Shown piece after piece: positions 25,401 through 34,421 of a DNA stretch of 64,000 nucleotides (position 1 is the first letter of the stretch; each line of letters starts with the position of its first letter). The DNA is taken from contig CAJBNH010000031.1 of the NCBI GenBank assembly GCA_903955385.1, positions 24,650 through 88,649 of the forward strand, written 5' to 3'. The translations under genes were made by a program, and so were the position numbers. This DNA is from an uncultured Myxococcales bacterium (GTDB taxonomy: Bacteria; Myxococcota_A; UBA9042). The notes below the pieces were generated by a model. It did no database searches and was not told the origin of the DNA. It saw only the letters and a program-made list of their open reading frames with translations.

Positions 25401-25862
25401 GTGACGGTTCGTTTCCGAGGCGAGTACCAGCAGAGGGTCGACGACAAGTGTCGTCTGAGCATCCCTGCGGGTTACCGCCAGGCTCTGGAGCAGCACGGAG
25501 ACCCGCGTTTGATCGTGGTCCGTGCCGTCTCGGGCCCCTGCCTGCAGGTCTACACGGCCAAGGAGTGGGAGGCGGTCGAGGACAGGATCCGCGCGCTGCC
25601 GCAGAGCGACCCGACCGTGATCAAGCTGATGCGCTTTCAGGTCGCGGGCAACCAGCTGCTGGAGCCGGACAGCCACGGTCGCGTGGTCCTGCCGCCGACG
25701 CTGCGCGCGCACGCGGGCATCGGCCCGAGCACTGAGGTCGTGATCGCAAGCCAAATCTTCAAGTTCGAGATCTGGGCCAAGGACCGCTGGGAGGCAGAGC
25801 TCGTGCGCTGCACCGACGATCTGCCCAACTGGGCCCCGGACCTGGCGCGCCTGGGTCTGTAA
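25401..25862 (+). CDS. mraZ: Transcriptional regulator MraZ
   Basis: 153 residues, usual size for MraZ. Two AbrB-like halves are visible: RGEYQQRVDDKCRLSIPAGY near the N-terminus and LEPDSHGRVVLPPTLRAHAG in the second half, both with the conserved D(K/S)xGR(L/V)xxP pattern (Cys replaces Gly in the first). The GTG at 25401 puts the family N-terminus (FRGEY) in the usual place; its ribosome binding site is poor, and an in-frame ATG 20 codons upstream cannot be excluded. As first gene of the dcw cluster it should repress its own promoter through the repeat array upstream. Confidence 0.93.
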   Translation: MTVRFRGEYQQRVDDKCRLSIPAGYRQALEQHGDPRLIVVRAVSGPCLQVYTAKEWEAVEDRIRALPQSDPTVIKLMRFQVAGNQLLEPDSHGRVVLPPTLRAHAGIGPSTEVVIASQIFKFEIWAKDRWEAELVRCTDDLPNWAPDLARLGL

Positions 25863-25876
25863 GAAGGGGAGGTTCT

Positions 25877-26860
25877 TTGACAACCCTGCCCACCGAACCC
25901 ACGGCCGCCTCGGCCGGATTCGCACACGTCTCCGTCATGGGCGACGAGGTGATCGAGGCCCTGCGCCCCGTCCCTGCGGGCTGGGTGGTCGACGGCACCC
26001 TCGGCGGCGGCGGCCACAGCGAGCGAATCCTTCGGGAGCTTCCGCACTTGTCGGTGCTGGGCCTGGACCGGGACCCTGCGGCGTTGCAGGCGGCCTCGGC
26101 ACGTCTGGCACCCTTCGGCGACCGCTTCGCCGCCGAGCACAGCCGCTTCAGCGAGCTGGCCCAGGTCTGCGAACGACGCGGATTTCCTTTTCTTTCCGGT
26201 GTATTGGCCGATGTCGGGGTGTCTTCCCACCAGATCGACACGGCCGAGCGCGGTTTCTCGTTCCGCCAGGATGGCCCCCTGGACATGCGGATGGACCCTA
26301 CCCGCGGTGAGACGCTGGAGGACATGCTGTCCGAGGTCACGGTCGAGGACCTGGCCAACGTCCTGTATGAATTCGGCGACATCCGTCGGTCCATCGGCAC
26401 CGCGCGCATGGTGCTCGAGGCCTTCCAGCAAGGCGCGCATACCACAAGCGCGCTGGCCAACCGCCTGGCGGCCCGCCTGCCGCGCAACCGCTCGATCCAC
26501 CCGGCCACCATGGTGTTTCAGGCGCTGCGGATCTGGGTCAACGCAGAGCTGGACGAACTGCAGTCGCTGCTGGACGCCGCTCCGCCGCTGCTGCAACCCG
26601 GCGGTCGAATGGCCGTGATCGCCTTTCACTCCGGCGAGGACCGGCTGGTCAAGCAGTCGTTCCGCGAGCGAGCGCCCGGCCGCTACGGCGAGTACGTGCG
26701 CATCACGCGCAAGCCTTGGATTCCAAAGGGCAGGGAGCAGGAAGAGAACCCCCGGTCGCGCAGCGCGCGGTTGCGGGTACTCGAGCGGGCGGTACCCGGA
26801 AGCATGGGTCGCTACGGCGGCTTCGACGGAGACGACAACGACGAAGGGGACGAGGGCTAG
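25877..26860 (+). CDS. rsmH: 16S rRNA m4C1402 methyltransferase
   Basis: 327 residues. RsmH (MraW) N4-methylates C1402 of 16S rRNA using S-adenosylmethionine. Visible motifs are HVSVMGDEVIEAL near residue 17, DGTLGGGGHSERIL (SAM site), VLGLDRDPAAL, GVLADVGVSSHQID, GFSFRQDGPLDMRMD and VIAFHSGEDRLVK. The start is TTG at 25877: GGGGAGG lies just upstream, and later ATG codons would remove the conserved N-terminal H-x-x-V-M segment. It begins 14 bases after mraZ, the standard order in the cluster. Confidence 0.97.
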   Translation: MTTLPTEPTAASAGFAHVSVMGDEVIEALRPVPAGWVVDGTLGGGGHSERILRELPHLSVLGLDRDPAALQAASARLAPFGDRFAAEHSRFSELAQVCERRGFPFLSGVLADVGVSSHQIDTAERGFSFRQDGPLDMRMDPTRGETLEDMLSEVTVEDLANVLYEFGDIRRSIGTARMVLEAFQQGAHTTSALANRLAARLPRNRSIHPATMVFQALRIWVNAELDELQSLLDAAPPLLQPGGRMAVIAFHSGEDRLVKQSFRERAPGRYGEYVRITRKPWIPKGREQEENPRSRSARLRVLERAVPGSMGRYGGFDGDDNDEGDEG

Positions 26861-26887
26861 GACCACACTGCAAGGCGAGGGGCACCT

Positions 26888-27235
26888 GTGAGCCGTTGGA
26901 GCAACCTATTGCAACGTTGGGCGAAACCGGCGACGGAAGTCGATCGGGCGCTGCAGTCCGAGCGGTTCTTCTGGTGGCGCGTGCTTGCGGTCCTGTCTGT
27001 CGCCGGACTGGTCGGACTGTTGGGCATCGCGCAGGTGCGCCGCAGCTCTGAGGGCATTCGCACCGCGTACGAAGTCTCACGGGCCGACGACACGTTGCGC
27101 GAGTTGATCGAGGCCAACCGTCACGCGGAAGCCCGCCTGACCGGCATGAAGAACCCCAACACCCTGCGACGTGAGGCGGTCGAAGTCCACGGCATGCACC
27201 TGCCTGGGCCTGACCAGCAGATTGAGGTCGACTGA
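26888..27235 (+). CDS. ftsL: FtsL-like division protein
   Basis: 115 residues, GTG start. One membrane helix (about 30-50, WWRVLAVLSVAGLVGLLGIA) follows a short cytoplasmic N-terminus. A periplasmic heptad-like helix comes next (TLRELIEANRHAEARL), and the chain ends LRREAVEVHGMHLPGPDQQIEVD. Size, topology and position between rsmH and ftsI are those of FtsL, a bitopic coiled-coil partner of FtsQ and FtsB in the divisome. FtsL sequences are poorly conserved, so the call rests on architecture and context. Confidence 0.8.
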   Translation: MSRWSNLLQRWAKPATEVDRALQSERFFWWRVLAVLSVAGLVGLLGIAQVRRSSEGIRTAYEVSRADDTLRELIEANRHAEARLTGMKNPNTLRREAVEVHGMHLPGPDQQIEVD

Positions 27236-27239
27236 CGTG

Positions 27240-28097
27240 ATGCAGACCTGTGCCCAGCTGCAGCCCCCGGCCCGTCGCGCCCCCGTGCGCGCGCGGACGG
27301 GACGGGTGTGCGCGGGAGCGGTCGCGTCGATGATCGCGCTGACGGCGCTGGCGTGCGCAGGCGGGCAGACTGCTGACGAGCAACGCGCTGAGCAGGCTGA
27401 CCTGCACTTCCGTTTGGCAACCGGCTACTTTCACGAGGGGCAGGTCGACTTGACGGTGCGCGAGCTGACCCAGGCGCTCGAGGCGCAACCGAACCACGCC
27501 GACGCGCACTACCTGTTCGGCTTCGTGCTGTTCGGTCGCAAGGAGTTCGAGCTTGCTGCGGACCACTTCCGGCTGGCCCTGAAGGCACGACCTTCCTTCT
27601 TTGCCGCTCGCAACCATCTGGGCGCCACGCTGATCGAGCTGGAACGGTGGCGGGATGCCATCACCGTCCTTGAACCGCTGCTGCGCGAGCCGACTTACAC
27701 GACGCCTTATCTGGTCCACAACAACCTGGGCTGGGCGTGGCTGAAGCTGGGGGGACTCGCCAAGGCCGACGAGCACCTGAGGATGGCGGTCTTCCTGAAC
27801 CCGGAGTTCTGCAACGGGCACCGCAACTTGGGATTGCTCGCCCTGCAGCGTCGCGACCCAGCGGCTGCTGTCGAGCACATGACCGAGGCGACCCGGCGCT
27901 GCCCGCAGTTCGCAGAGCTTCACCTGCAGCGTGCCGAGGCCTTGCAGGCGGCAGGTCGGTTGGACGACGCCCACGCCGCCCTGCGCAAGTGCGCTGAGTT
28001 GGCTGGGGATTCGCAGCTCGGTCGCAGGTGCCGGACCCGTCTGGGCCCCGCCGCGACCGCCAAGGAAGGAGGGGACCATGCGCGCCTTCTTCCGTAA
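27240..28097 (+). CDS. TPR lipoprotein inserted between ftsL and ftsI (PilF/Tgl-like)
   Basis: 285 residues. The signal ends LTALACAGG, giving a lipidated Cys near residue 38. At least five TPR units follow (LHFRLATGYFHEGQVDLTVR, AHYLFGFVLFGRKEFELAAD, LVHNNLGWAWLKLGGLAKAD, and so on). ATG at 27240 is used; a GTG one codon earlier is equally good. The gene overlaps the start of ftsI by 20 bases. Architecture matches PilF/PilW/Tgl pilotins and NlpI-type adaptors, which help assemble envelope machines. Its position suggests a role tied to septal peptidoglycan synthesis, which is inference. Confidence 0.85.
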   Translation: MQTCAQLQPPARRAPVRARTGRVCAGAVASMIALTALACAGGQTADEQRAEQADLHFRLATGYFHEGQVDLTVRELTQALEAQPNHADAHYLFGFVLFGRKEFELAADHFRLALKARPSFFAARNHLGATLIELERWRDAITVLEPLLREPTYTTPYLVHNNLGWAWLKLGGLAKADEHLRMAVFLNPEFCNGHRNLGLLALQRRDPAAAVEHMTEATRRCPQFAELHLQRAEALQAAGRLDDAHAALRKCAELAGDSQLGRRCRTRLGPAATAKEGGDHARLLP

Positions 28098-30321
28098 AGA
28101 ACGCCCCGCCAACGACCGGGCGCCGATGACGGCGGCCGCACGACTGGCCCGCGGTCAGGCGCGGCTGAAGTGGATCATCCGGGTGATGAGCATCTGGCTG
28201 GTGTTCACGTTCGGTGCGGCGGTGTGGCATGTCACGCACGTCGAGACTTGGCGCAAGGACGCTGAGGGCAACATCACGTCGGTGACGCGCATTGAGACGC
28301 GCCGCGGCGACATCGTGGACCGCAACGGCGTAACTCTGGCGACCAGCCTGCGCGCCGACTCGGTGTCCGCGAACCCGTTGCGCGTGCTGCCCCGCAAGGT
28401 GAACCCGCACACGAAACCCGAGGCCACCAAGGAAGAAAACGCGGCCATGTGGCACGAGGTCTTCTCGCGTCCTGAGGTGGTCAAGATCCGCCATGAGGTC
28501 GCGGCGCGGATTGCGACCATCGTCGGCCTGCCGGAAAACGAGATCCGCGGCCGCCTGGATTCGGAATCGAGCTTCGTCTACTTGGCGCGCCATCTGGACG
28601 AGAAGACCTCGAAGGACCTGAGGGTGGCGCAGGCGAAGGGTCTGCTGCCGGGCGTGACCATCGAACCGGAGTTCGTGCGCTATTACCCGAACAACGCGCT
28701 GGCCGGCGCGCTGGTGGGACGCCCGACGCAGACCGGCAGCATCGAGGCCTCGTTCGACTATCTGCTGCGTGGCCAACAGGTCGAGCTGCGGACGTACAAG
28801 GACTCGACCTCGGCTGTGCTGCACGTGGACGGCGCTCCGGAGCCGGGGCTGTACCGCGGCCACAGTCTGGTGCTGACGATCGACGAGAAGATTCAGGCCG
28901 TTGCCGAGCACCACTTGGAAGCGGCGGTGCAGGAGTTCCAAGCCGAGTTCGCCGTGGCCGCCGTGATGGACGTGAACACGTCGGAAGTGCTCGCGCTTGC
29001 GGTCGCCCCGGGGGTGAACCCCAACGACTCGAAGAACAAGCCGAAGTACGGCTGGCACAACATCGCGATTGAGAATCAGTACGAGCCGGGCAGTACCTTC
29101 AAGGTCTTCACGCTCGCGTCGGCGCTGGAGGAGAAGGCCGTCACGCTCGAAGAGGTCATCCCAACCGGCGCGGGCTTTGTCGTGGGCAACAAGCTGATCA
29201 AGGACGACCACCCACACGGTCAGGTCACCGGTCTGCAGGCGCTGCAGGTCTCGTCCAACATCGCGATGGCCAAGATGGTCTTCCGCATGCCCAAGGAGAG
29301 GTTCCACGACTATCTCGTCAAGCTGGGGTTTGGTCGTCGCGTGGACCTGGGCATCCTGGGCGAGGGCGCCGGCCAGCTTGCGCAACCTGGCACTTGGCCG
29401 CGCATTCAGCACGCCAACATCGCGTTCGGCCAAGGCATTGCCGTGACGCCCCTGCAGATGGCAGCGGCCTACGCCGCACTCGCCAACGGCGGCACCTTCC
29501 GCCGACCGCGCATCATTCGCGACGAACTGAGCCCGGACCGCACCCACGATCGGCTGTTCCAGGTCGAGGCGGGTCGCCGGGTGTTCTCCCCCGAGACCTC
29601 GCGCAAGATGCTGTTGGCCATGGCCTCTGTGTGCGAGCCGCGCCACGGCGAGGGGACCCTGGGCGGCACCGGCACGCAAGCACGGGTTCCCAATCACCGC
29701 ATGGGTGGCAAGACCGGCACGGCGCAGCAGGCGGCTCCCGGCGGCGGCTACTCGGAAACGCACTGGATCTCGACGTTTGTCGGCGTCGTGCCGATCGAGA
29801 AGCCGCGGCTCGTCATCGTCGCACTCGTCGACACACCCAAGGCGACTTATCCCGGGTCGACCAAGGTGATGCGGTACGGCGGCTTGGTCGCTGCGCCGAT
29901 CGCCCGTGAGATCGCTCGGTTCGCTCTGCCGTATCTGGGTGTGCCGCCCAGCCCCGGCGCGCCCTATCTCGACCGCAACGACCCCGACAAGGCCCGCCGC
30001 GAGGACGAGCAACGCAAGGTCATGGCGGACAAGGCTGCGGAGCCGCTGCTCGGAGTCGTCGCTGCTCGCGCGGCCGAGCCGACGGACGCGCTGCGCCCCG
30101 GTGAGGTCCGCGTCCCCGACGTGCGACGGCTGCCGATGCGTGTGGCGCGGGAGAAGCTGGCCACCGCCGGTCTGAAGCTCGAAGCCCGTGGCAGCGGCGT
30201 CGGTGCGACACAGGGGCCGCCGCCTGGCGCCGTGGTGCGTGCAGGATCGCTGATCCACGTGACTTTCCGCCGCCTCAGCGAGCAGGCCGACGTCCCCGGT
30301 CAGGAGGTCCAGGCGCTGTGA
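28078..30321 (+). CDS. ftsI: Division transpeptidase FtsI (class B PBP) with C-terminal PASTA domain
   Basis: 747 residues. ATG at 28078 follows AAGGAAGGAGGGG. A membrane helix at about 32-52 is followed by the PBP dimerisation domain (ETRRGDIVDRNGVTLA) and the transpeptidase domain, with active-site Ser339 in PGSTFK, SSN at 392-394 and KTGT at 545-548. Residues about 672-735 form a PASTA domain (VRVPDVRRLPMRVAREKLA, then VTFRR). It cross-links septal peptidoglycan in complex with FtsW. PASTA domains bind peptidoglycan fragments or beta-lactams and are more usual in Gram-positive PBP2x, though known in myxobacteria. The stop overlaps the next start (TGATG). Confidence 0.96.
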   Translation: MRAFFRKERPANDRAPMTAAARLARGQARLKWIIRVMSIWLVFTFGAAVWHVTHVETWRKDAEGNITSVTRIETRRGDIVDRNGVTLATSLRADSVSANPLRVLPRKVNPHTKPEATKEENAAMWHEVFSRPEVVKIRHEVAARIATIVGLPENEIRGRLDSESSFVYLARHLDEKTSKDLRVAQAKGLLPGVTIEPEFVRYYPNNALAGALVGRPTQTGSIEASFDYLLRGQQVELRTYKDSTSAVLHVDGAPEPGLYRGHSLVLTIDEKIQAVAEHHLEAAVQEFQAEFAVAAVMDVNTSEVLALAVAPGVNPNDSKNKPKYGWHNIAIENQYEPGSTFKVFTLASALEEKAVTLEEVIPTGAGFVVGNKLIKDDHPHGQVTGLQALQVSSNIAMAKMVFRMPKERFHDYLVKLGFGRRVDLGILGEGAGQLAQPGTWPRIQHANIAFGQGIAVTPLQMAAAYAALANGGTFRRPRIIRDELSPDRTHDRLFQVEAGRRVFSPETSRKMLLAMASVCEPRHGEGTLGGTGTQARVPNHRMGGKTGTAQQAAPGGGYSETHWISTFVGVVPIEKPRLVIVALVDTPKATYPGSTKVMRYGGLVAAPIAREIARFALPYLGVPPSPGAPYLDRNDPDKARREDEQRKVMADKAAEPLLGVVAARAAEPTDALRPGEVRVPDVRRLPMRVAREKLATAGLKLEARGSGVGATQGPPPGAVVRAGSLIHVTFRRLSEQADVPGQEVQAL

Positions 30322-33305
30322 TGCGACTCGACACGCTCATGCAGCAAGCCGGCGTGCGCGCCACGGCCTTGGAAGGTCGGTGGGCCGACGTCGAGGTTCG
30401 CGCCGTGGTCGCAGACTCGCGAAAGGTCGGCCCCGGCGCGTTGTTCGTCGCGTGCAGCGGTGCCCGCAGTCGCGGAGTCTCGTTTGCGGATCAAGCTGTT
30501 GCCGCGGGTGCCGTCGCACTGGTCGTCGATGAGCCGTTCTCGCACCCCCTCGTGCCGGTCCTGCAGGTGTCGGACGCCCGCGCGACGGTGGGACCGCTGG
30601 CCGCCGCGCTGTTGGGCCACCCCAGCCGCCACATGAAGGTCATCGGCGTGACGGGAACCAACGGAAAGACAACGACTTCGGTGTTGATCGCGCAGCTGCT
30701 GACCGACGCGGGTCTGCGGGCCGCTGCGATTGGAACGCTGGGCGTCTGGACCCCGGAAGGCACGCGGCCGGGCGCCCTGACCACGCCGGAGGCCCCGGAC
30801 CTGCAGCGCCTGTTTGCCGAGCTGTTGGCTGAGGGCTTCACGCACGTCGCGATGGAGGTCAGCTCGCACGCCGTCGACCAACACCGGGTCGCGGGTGTGC
30901 GGTTCGCGACGGCCGCGTGGACCAACCTGAGCCGCGACCACCTTGACTACCACGGCACGATGCAGGCGTATGCGGCGGCCAAGGCGCGGCTGTTCACCGA
31001 CCTGCTGCCGCCCGACGCGCTGGGATTCGTGAATGCCGACGACCCCTTCAGCCGCGCCGTCCACGAGTCGGGACATGCGCTGGGCTGGACGTTTGCCGAC
31101 GCCCCCGGCGCCGAGATTCGGGTCGAGTTGCTGCGCAGCGATGCCGACGGCATTGGGCTGCGGATCCACGGCGCCGACGGTGCGTTCGAGCTGCACGCGC
31201 CGCTGGTCGGTCGCCACAACGCCGAGAATCTGGTGGCCGCCGCGCTGACCTGTCGCGCACTGGGCCTCGACGAGACCGTGATTGCCAAGGCCTGTCGAAC
31301 GTTGCGGGCTCCGCGCGGTCGGCTCGAGCCCGTGCCGAACGGTCTGGGCGCCTTGGTGGTGGTCGACTATGCCCACACGCCCGACGCGCTGGAGAAGGCG
31401 TTCGCGGCGCTGCGGCCACTTGTGGCGAAGAACCGCAAGCTTGTCGCGGTGTTCGGATGCGGCGGTGATCGAGACCAGGGCAAGCGGCCCCTGATGGGCG
31501 AGGTGTCTGCGCGACTGGCCGACCTGAGCATCGCGACGTCCGATAATCCTCGGTCGGAGCAACCGCTGGCGATTCTAGGCGAGATCGAGCGGGGACTGGT
31601 CGATGCGGGTGCCGTGAAGCTGCAACGGCTGGTGCCGTCGGCGCTGGCGGCCCTGAACGGACGCGCCGGCTACGCCATCGAAGCGGACCGCGACTTGGCG
31701 ATCCAACGCGCCGTCGGCGTCTTGCAGATGGGGGACGTTCTGGTGATTGCGGGCAAGGGACACGAGGTCACGCAGACGATGGGGAGCGAAGTGCGGCCGT
31801 TCGACGACGCTGCGGTCGCCGCGGGCTGGCTGGCGCAGCGCAGGACGCAGTCCACGACGGCGTCGACGTCCACGGGCTTCGCGTTCACCGGACCGAGCGC
31901 CCACGCGGCGACGGGAGGCGCGCTTCGCGTCGCCGGCCGACGAACCACGCACGTGCTGTGCACCGACAGTCGACTGTTGGAGGACGGCGCGCTGTTCGTG
32001 GCCCTGCCCGGCGAACGCTTTGATGGCGCGGACTTCCTGGCCGAGGCGGTGACGCGCGGCGCAGCAGGCCTGGTGTGCGCGCAGGGCCGCGGAGACGCGG
32101 TGGCCGCCGACGCCGAGACGGCCGGGGCCTTCCTGATCGAGGTCGCGGATCCCCTGTTGGCGCTTGGCGATCTGGCCCGCGCTCACCGCCTTCGCTTCGA
32201 GCCTCTGGTCGTCGGCGTGACCGGGTCGAACGGCAAGACCACCACCAAGGAACTGACCGCACTTGCGCTCGCGTCCTTGGGTCCCGTGCTGGCCACTCGC
32301 GGCAACTTCAACAATCGAATTGGTGTGCCGCTGACGCTCGCGGGCCTTGCGCCGCAGCATCGCGCTGCCGTGGTCGAGATGGGCATGAGCGAACCCGGCG
32401 AGATCGCCGAGCTTTGCCGTCAGGCGCGGCCGCAGTTGGGCATCGTCACCAGCGTTGCCGAGGCGCATCTGGGCGGTCTGGGCTCGATCGAGCACATCGC
32501 CGACGAGAAGGCAGCGCTGCTGCGGTCACTGCCGGCTGATGGCGTCGCGATTGTGCCCGCCGACGAGCCGCTGCTCCTATCGCACGCGGCCGGTCTGTCG
32601 TGTCGCGTGATCCGCTTCGGCCAGACCGCGGACGCCGATGTGCGGCCGGATGGCGTGGTGACGGTCGACGGCCTGTCGCAGCGGTTCACGGCCAACGTGG
32701 CTGGCACGCGGGTCGAAGTGGTCCTGCCCGGTCTGGGCGTGCACCTTGCACACAACGCGTTGGGGGCACTTGCGGTCGCCCTCGCGGCGGGCGCTGACCT
32801 GCACGCGGCGGCCCAAGCGCTGTCCCGCTATGTCCCCGTCGGCCAACGCATGTTGCCGTCTCGCATTGGGAATTGGCTGGTGCTCGAGGATTGCTACAAC
32901 GCCAATCCGCGTTCCACCGAGGTCGCGCTCGACACCTTGGCGACGCTGCCCGGTCCGCGTGTTGCGGTGCTGGGGTCGATGCTTGAGCTGGGTCCGACCG
33001 GTCCTGCGCTGCACACACGCGTCGGGGCGCACGCAGGCCGCATCGTCGATCTGCTTGTAATCCTGGGTGATTTCTCTGCCGCCTATGCCTCTGGCGCCCG
33101 TTCGACCGGGCTGGATGCAGCCTCTGTCGCGGTCGTCGCGGACCCAGCCGCCGCCGCCCAAGCCATCGCCGCCCGCTTTCCGGGCACGGCAACCCTGCTG
33201 GTCAAGGGCTCTCGCGGCGCGCGCATGGAACGCGTCGTCGCCGAGCTGCGCGCCCTCGCCCCCGCCCCCATCCCCGGCCCCGAGGCCGAACCCGGGAGGT
33301 CCTAG
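30321..33305 (+). CDS. murE-murF: MurE-MurF fusion: UDP-MurNAc-tripeptide and pentapeptide ligase
   Basis: 994 residues, two complete Mur ligases in one chain. MurE half (1-505): P-loop GVTGTNGKTTT (109-119), SSHAVDQHR, carbamylated-Lys region AAAKARLF (K221), and DNPR at 408-411, the motif that selects meso-diaminopimelate. A Thr/Ser/Ala-rich linker (506-535) follows. MurF half (536-994): DSRLLEDGALFVALPGERFDG, P-loop GVTGSNGKTTTKE (632-644), GNFNNRIGVPLTL, DCYNANPRS. The two successive cytoplasmic additions, the diamino acid and then D-Ala-D-Ala, would be physically linked. The start overlaps the ftsI stop; mraY follows immediately. Confidence 0.97.
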   Translation: MRLDTLMQQAGVRATALEGRWADVEVRAVVADSRKVGPGALFVACSGARSRGVSFADQAVAAGAVALVVDEPFSHPLVPVLQVSDARATVGPLAAALLGHPSRHMKVIGVTGTNGKTTTSVLIAQLLTDAGLRAAAIGTLGVWTPEGTRPGALTTPEAPDLQRLFAELLAEGFTHVAMEVSSHAVDQHRVAGVRFATAAWTNLSRDHLDYHGTMQAYAAAKARLFTDLLPPDALGFVNADDPFSRAVHESGHALGWTFADAPGAEIRVELLRSDADGIGLRIHGADGAFELHAPLVGRHNAENLVAAALTCRALGLDETVIAKACRTLRAPRGRLEPVPNGLGALVVVDYAHTPDALEKAFAALRPLVAKNRKLVAVFGCGGDRDQGKRPLMGEVSARLADLSIATSDNPRSEQPLAILGEIERGLVDAGAVKLQRLVPSALAALNGRAGYAIEADRDLAIQRAVGVLQMGDVLVIAGKGHEVTQTMGSEVRPFDDAAVAAGWLAQRRTQSTTASTSTGFAFTGPSAHAATGGALRVAGRRTTHVLCTDSRLLEDGALFVALPGERFDGADFLAEAVTRGAAGLVCAQGRGDAVAADAETAGAFLIEVADPLLALGDLARAHRLRFEPLVVGVTGSNGKTTTKELTALALASLGPVLATRGNFNNRIGVPLTLAGLAPQHRAAVVEMGMSEPGEIAELCRQARPQLGIVTSVAEAHLGGLGSIEHIADEKAALLRSLPADGVAIVPADEPLLLSHAAGLSCRVIRFGQTADADVRPDGVVTVDGLSQRFTANVAGTRVEVVLPGLGVHLAHNALGALAVALAAGADLHAAAQALSRYVPVGQRMLPSRIGNWLVLEDCYNANPRSTEVALDTLATLPGPRVAVLGSMLELGPTGPALHTRVGAHAGRIVDLLVILGDFSAAYASGARSTGLDAASVAVVADPAAAAQAIAARFPGTATLLVKGSRGARMERVVAELRALAPAPIPGPEAEPGRS

Positions 33306-34415
33306 GTGTTTCTTTGGCTATCCGAGCTGCTGCGGGCCGATTTCGGTCCCCTCAATGTCTTCCGCTATGTCACCTTCCGTTCGATCGGAGCGATGGCGAC
33401 CTCCCTTTTGATCGCGATGGCGCTGTTCCCGTGGTTCATTCGGCTGCTGCAGCAGAAGCAGATCGGCCAGGTGGTTCGCGCCGATGGCCCGCAGTCGCAC
33501 TTCTCCAAGGCCGGCACCCCCACCATGGGCGGCGTCCTGCTGCTGGTGGCGATGGGGCTGTCGACGCTGCTTTGGGCGGATCTGCACAACCCCTTCATCT
33601 GGCTGACGCTCGGCATCACGCTGATCTACGGTATCTTGGGCTTTCTGGACGACTGGCTGAAGATCCGCGACCGCAGCTCCAAGGGCGTGACCGGCAAGCA
33701 GAAGCTGGCCGTTCAGTTCGGCGCGGCCCTGCTGTTCTTCGGCCTGCTGTACGGCGGCTTTCTGGGCACGAGCCTGGCCGACACGCGGCTGTATCTGCCG
33801 TTTGCCAGCGCACAGGTCATCCACATCACGATTCCGTGGTGGGTGTACGCCGTGTTTGCCTCGGTGGTCGTTGTCGGCACGTCGAACACGGTGAACCTGA
33901 CGGACGGTTTGGACGGTTTGGCGATCGGCCCCGTCATCATTTCCGCCCTGACGCTGGCGGCACTGTGCTACTTGGGTGGTGCGAAGTTCGGCGAGTTCGA
34001 AGTCGCAAAGTACCTGTTGATCCCGGCAGTTCCCGGCGCTCAGGAGCTTGCGGTCCTGGGCGCTGCCATCATCGGCGCCGGCATCGGCTTCCTTTGGTAC
34101 AACACCTATCCCGCACTCGTCTTCATGGGCGATGTGGGCGCTTTGGCCCTGGGCGGCGCGCTGGGCATGGTCGCCGTCTTCAGCAAGAACGAGCTGTTGT
34201 CCGTCGTGATCAACGGCCTGTTCGTCGTCGAAGGCGTCAGCGTCATCGCGCAAACGACGTCCTTCAAGCTCACGGGCAAGCGTGTGTTGCGCATGGCCCC
34301 CGTCCACCACCACTTCGAGAAGCTCGGCTGGCCCGAACCCCGGGTCACGGTTCGCTTTTGGATCATCTCCATCATGTTGGCATTGGTCGCTTTGGCCAGC
34401 CTGAAGTTGAGGTAG
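33306..34415 (+). CDS. mraY: Phospho-MurNAc-pentapeptide transferase
   Basis: 369 residues, GTG start directly after the murE-murF stop, with GGGAGGT upstream. MraY transfers phospho-MurNAc-pentapeptide to undecaprenyl phosphate, making lipid I. About ten membrane helices are visible. Signatures are HFSKAGTPTMGG near residue 65, GFLDDWLK with catalytic Asp pair, NTVNLTDGLDGLA near 200, NTYPALVFMGDVGALALGG, and VHHHFEKLGWPEPRV near the end. Confidence 0.98.
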   Translation: MFLWLSELLRADFGPLNVFRYVTFRSIGAMATSLLIAMALFPWFIRLLQQKQIGQVVRADGPQSHFSKAGTPTMGGVLLLVAMGLSTLLWADLHNPFIWLTLGITLIYGILGFLDDWLKIRDRSSKGVTGKQKLAVQFGAALLFFGLLYGGFLGTSLADTRLYLPFASAQVIHITIPWWVYAVFASVVVVGTSNTVNLTDGLDGLAIGPVIISALTLAALCYLGGAKFGEFEVAKYLLIPAVPGAQELAVLGAAIIGAGIGFLWYNTYPALVFMGDVGALALGGALGMVAVFSKNELLSVVINGLFVVEGVSVIAQTTSFKLTGKRVLRMAPVHHHFEKLGWPEPRVTVRFWIISIMLALVALASLKLR

Positions 34416-34421
34416 TCGCCC

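Noticed and set aside
27661..30258. 865-codon minus-strand frame opposite ftsI
   Set aside because: Shadow of ftsI codon bias in high-GC DNA; the plus strand has all PBP motifs.
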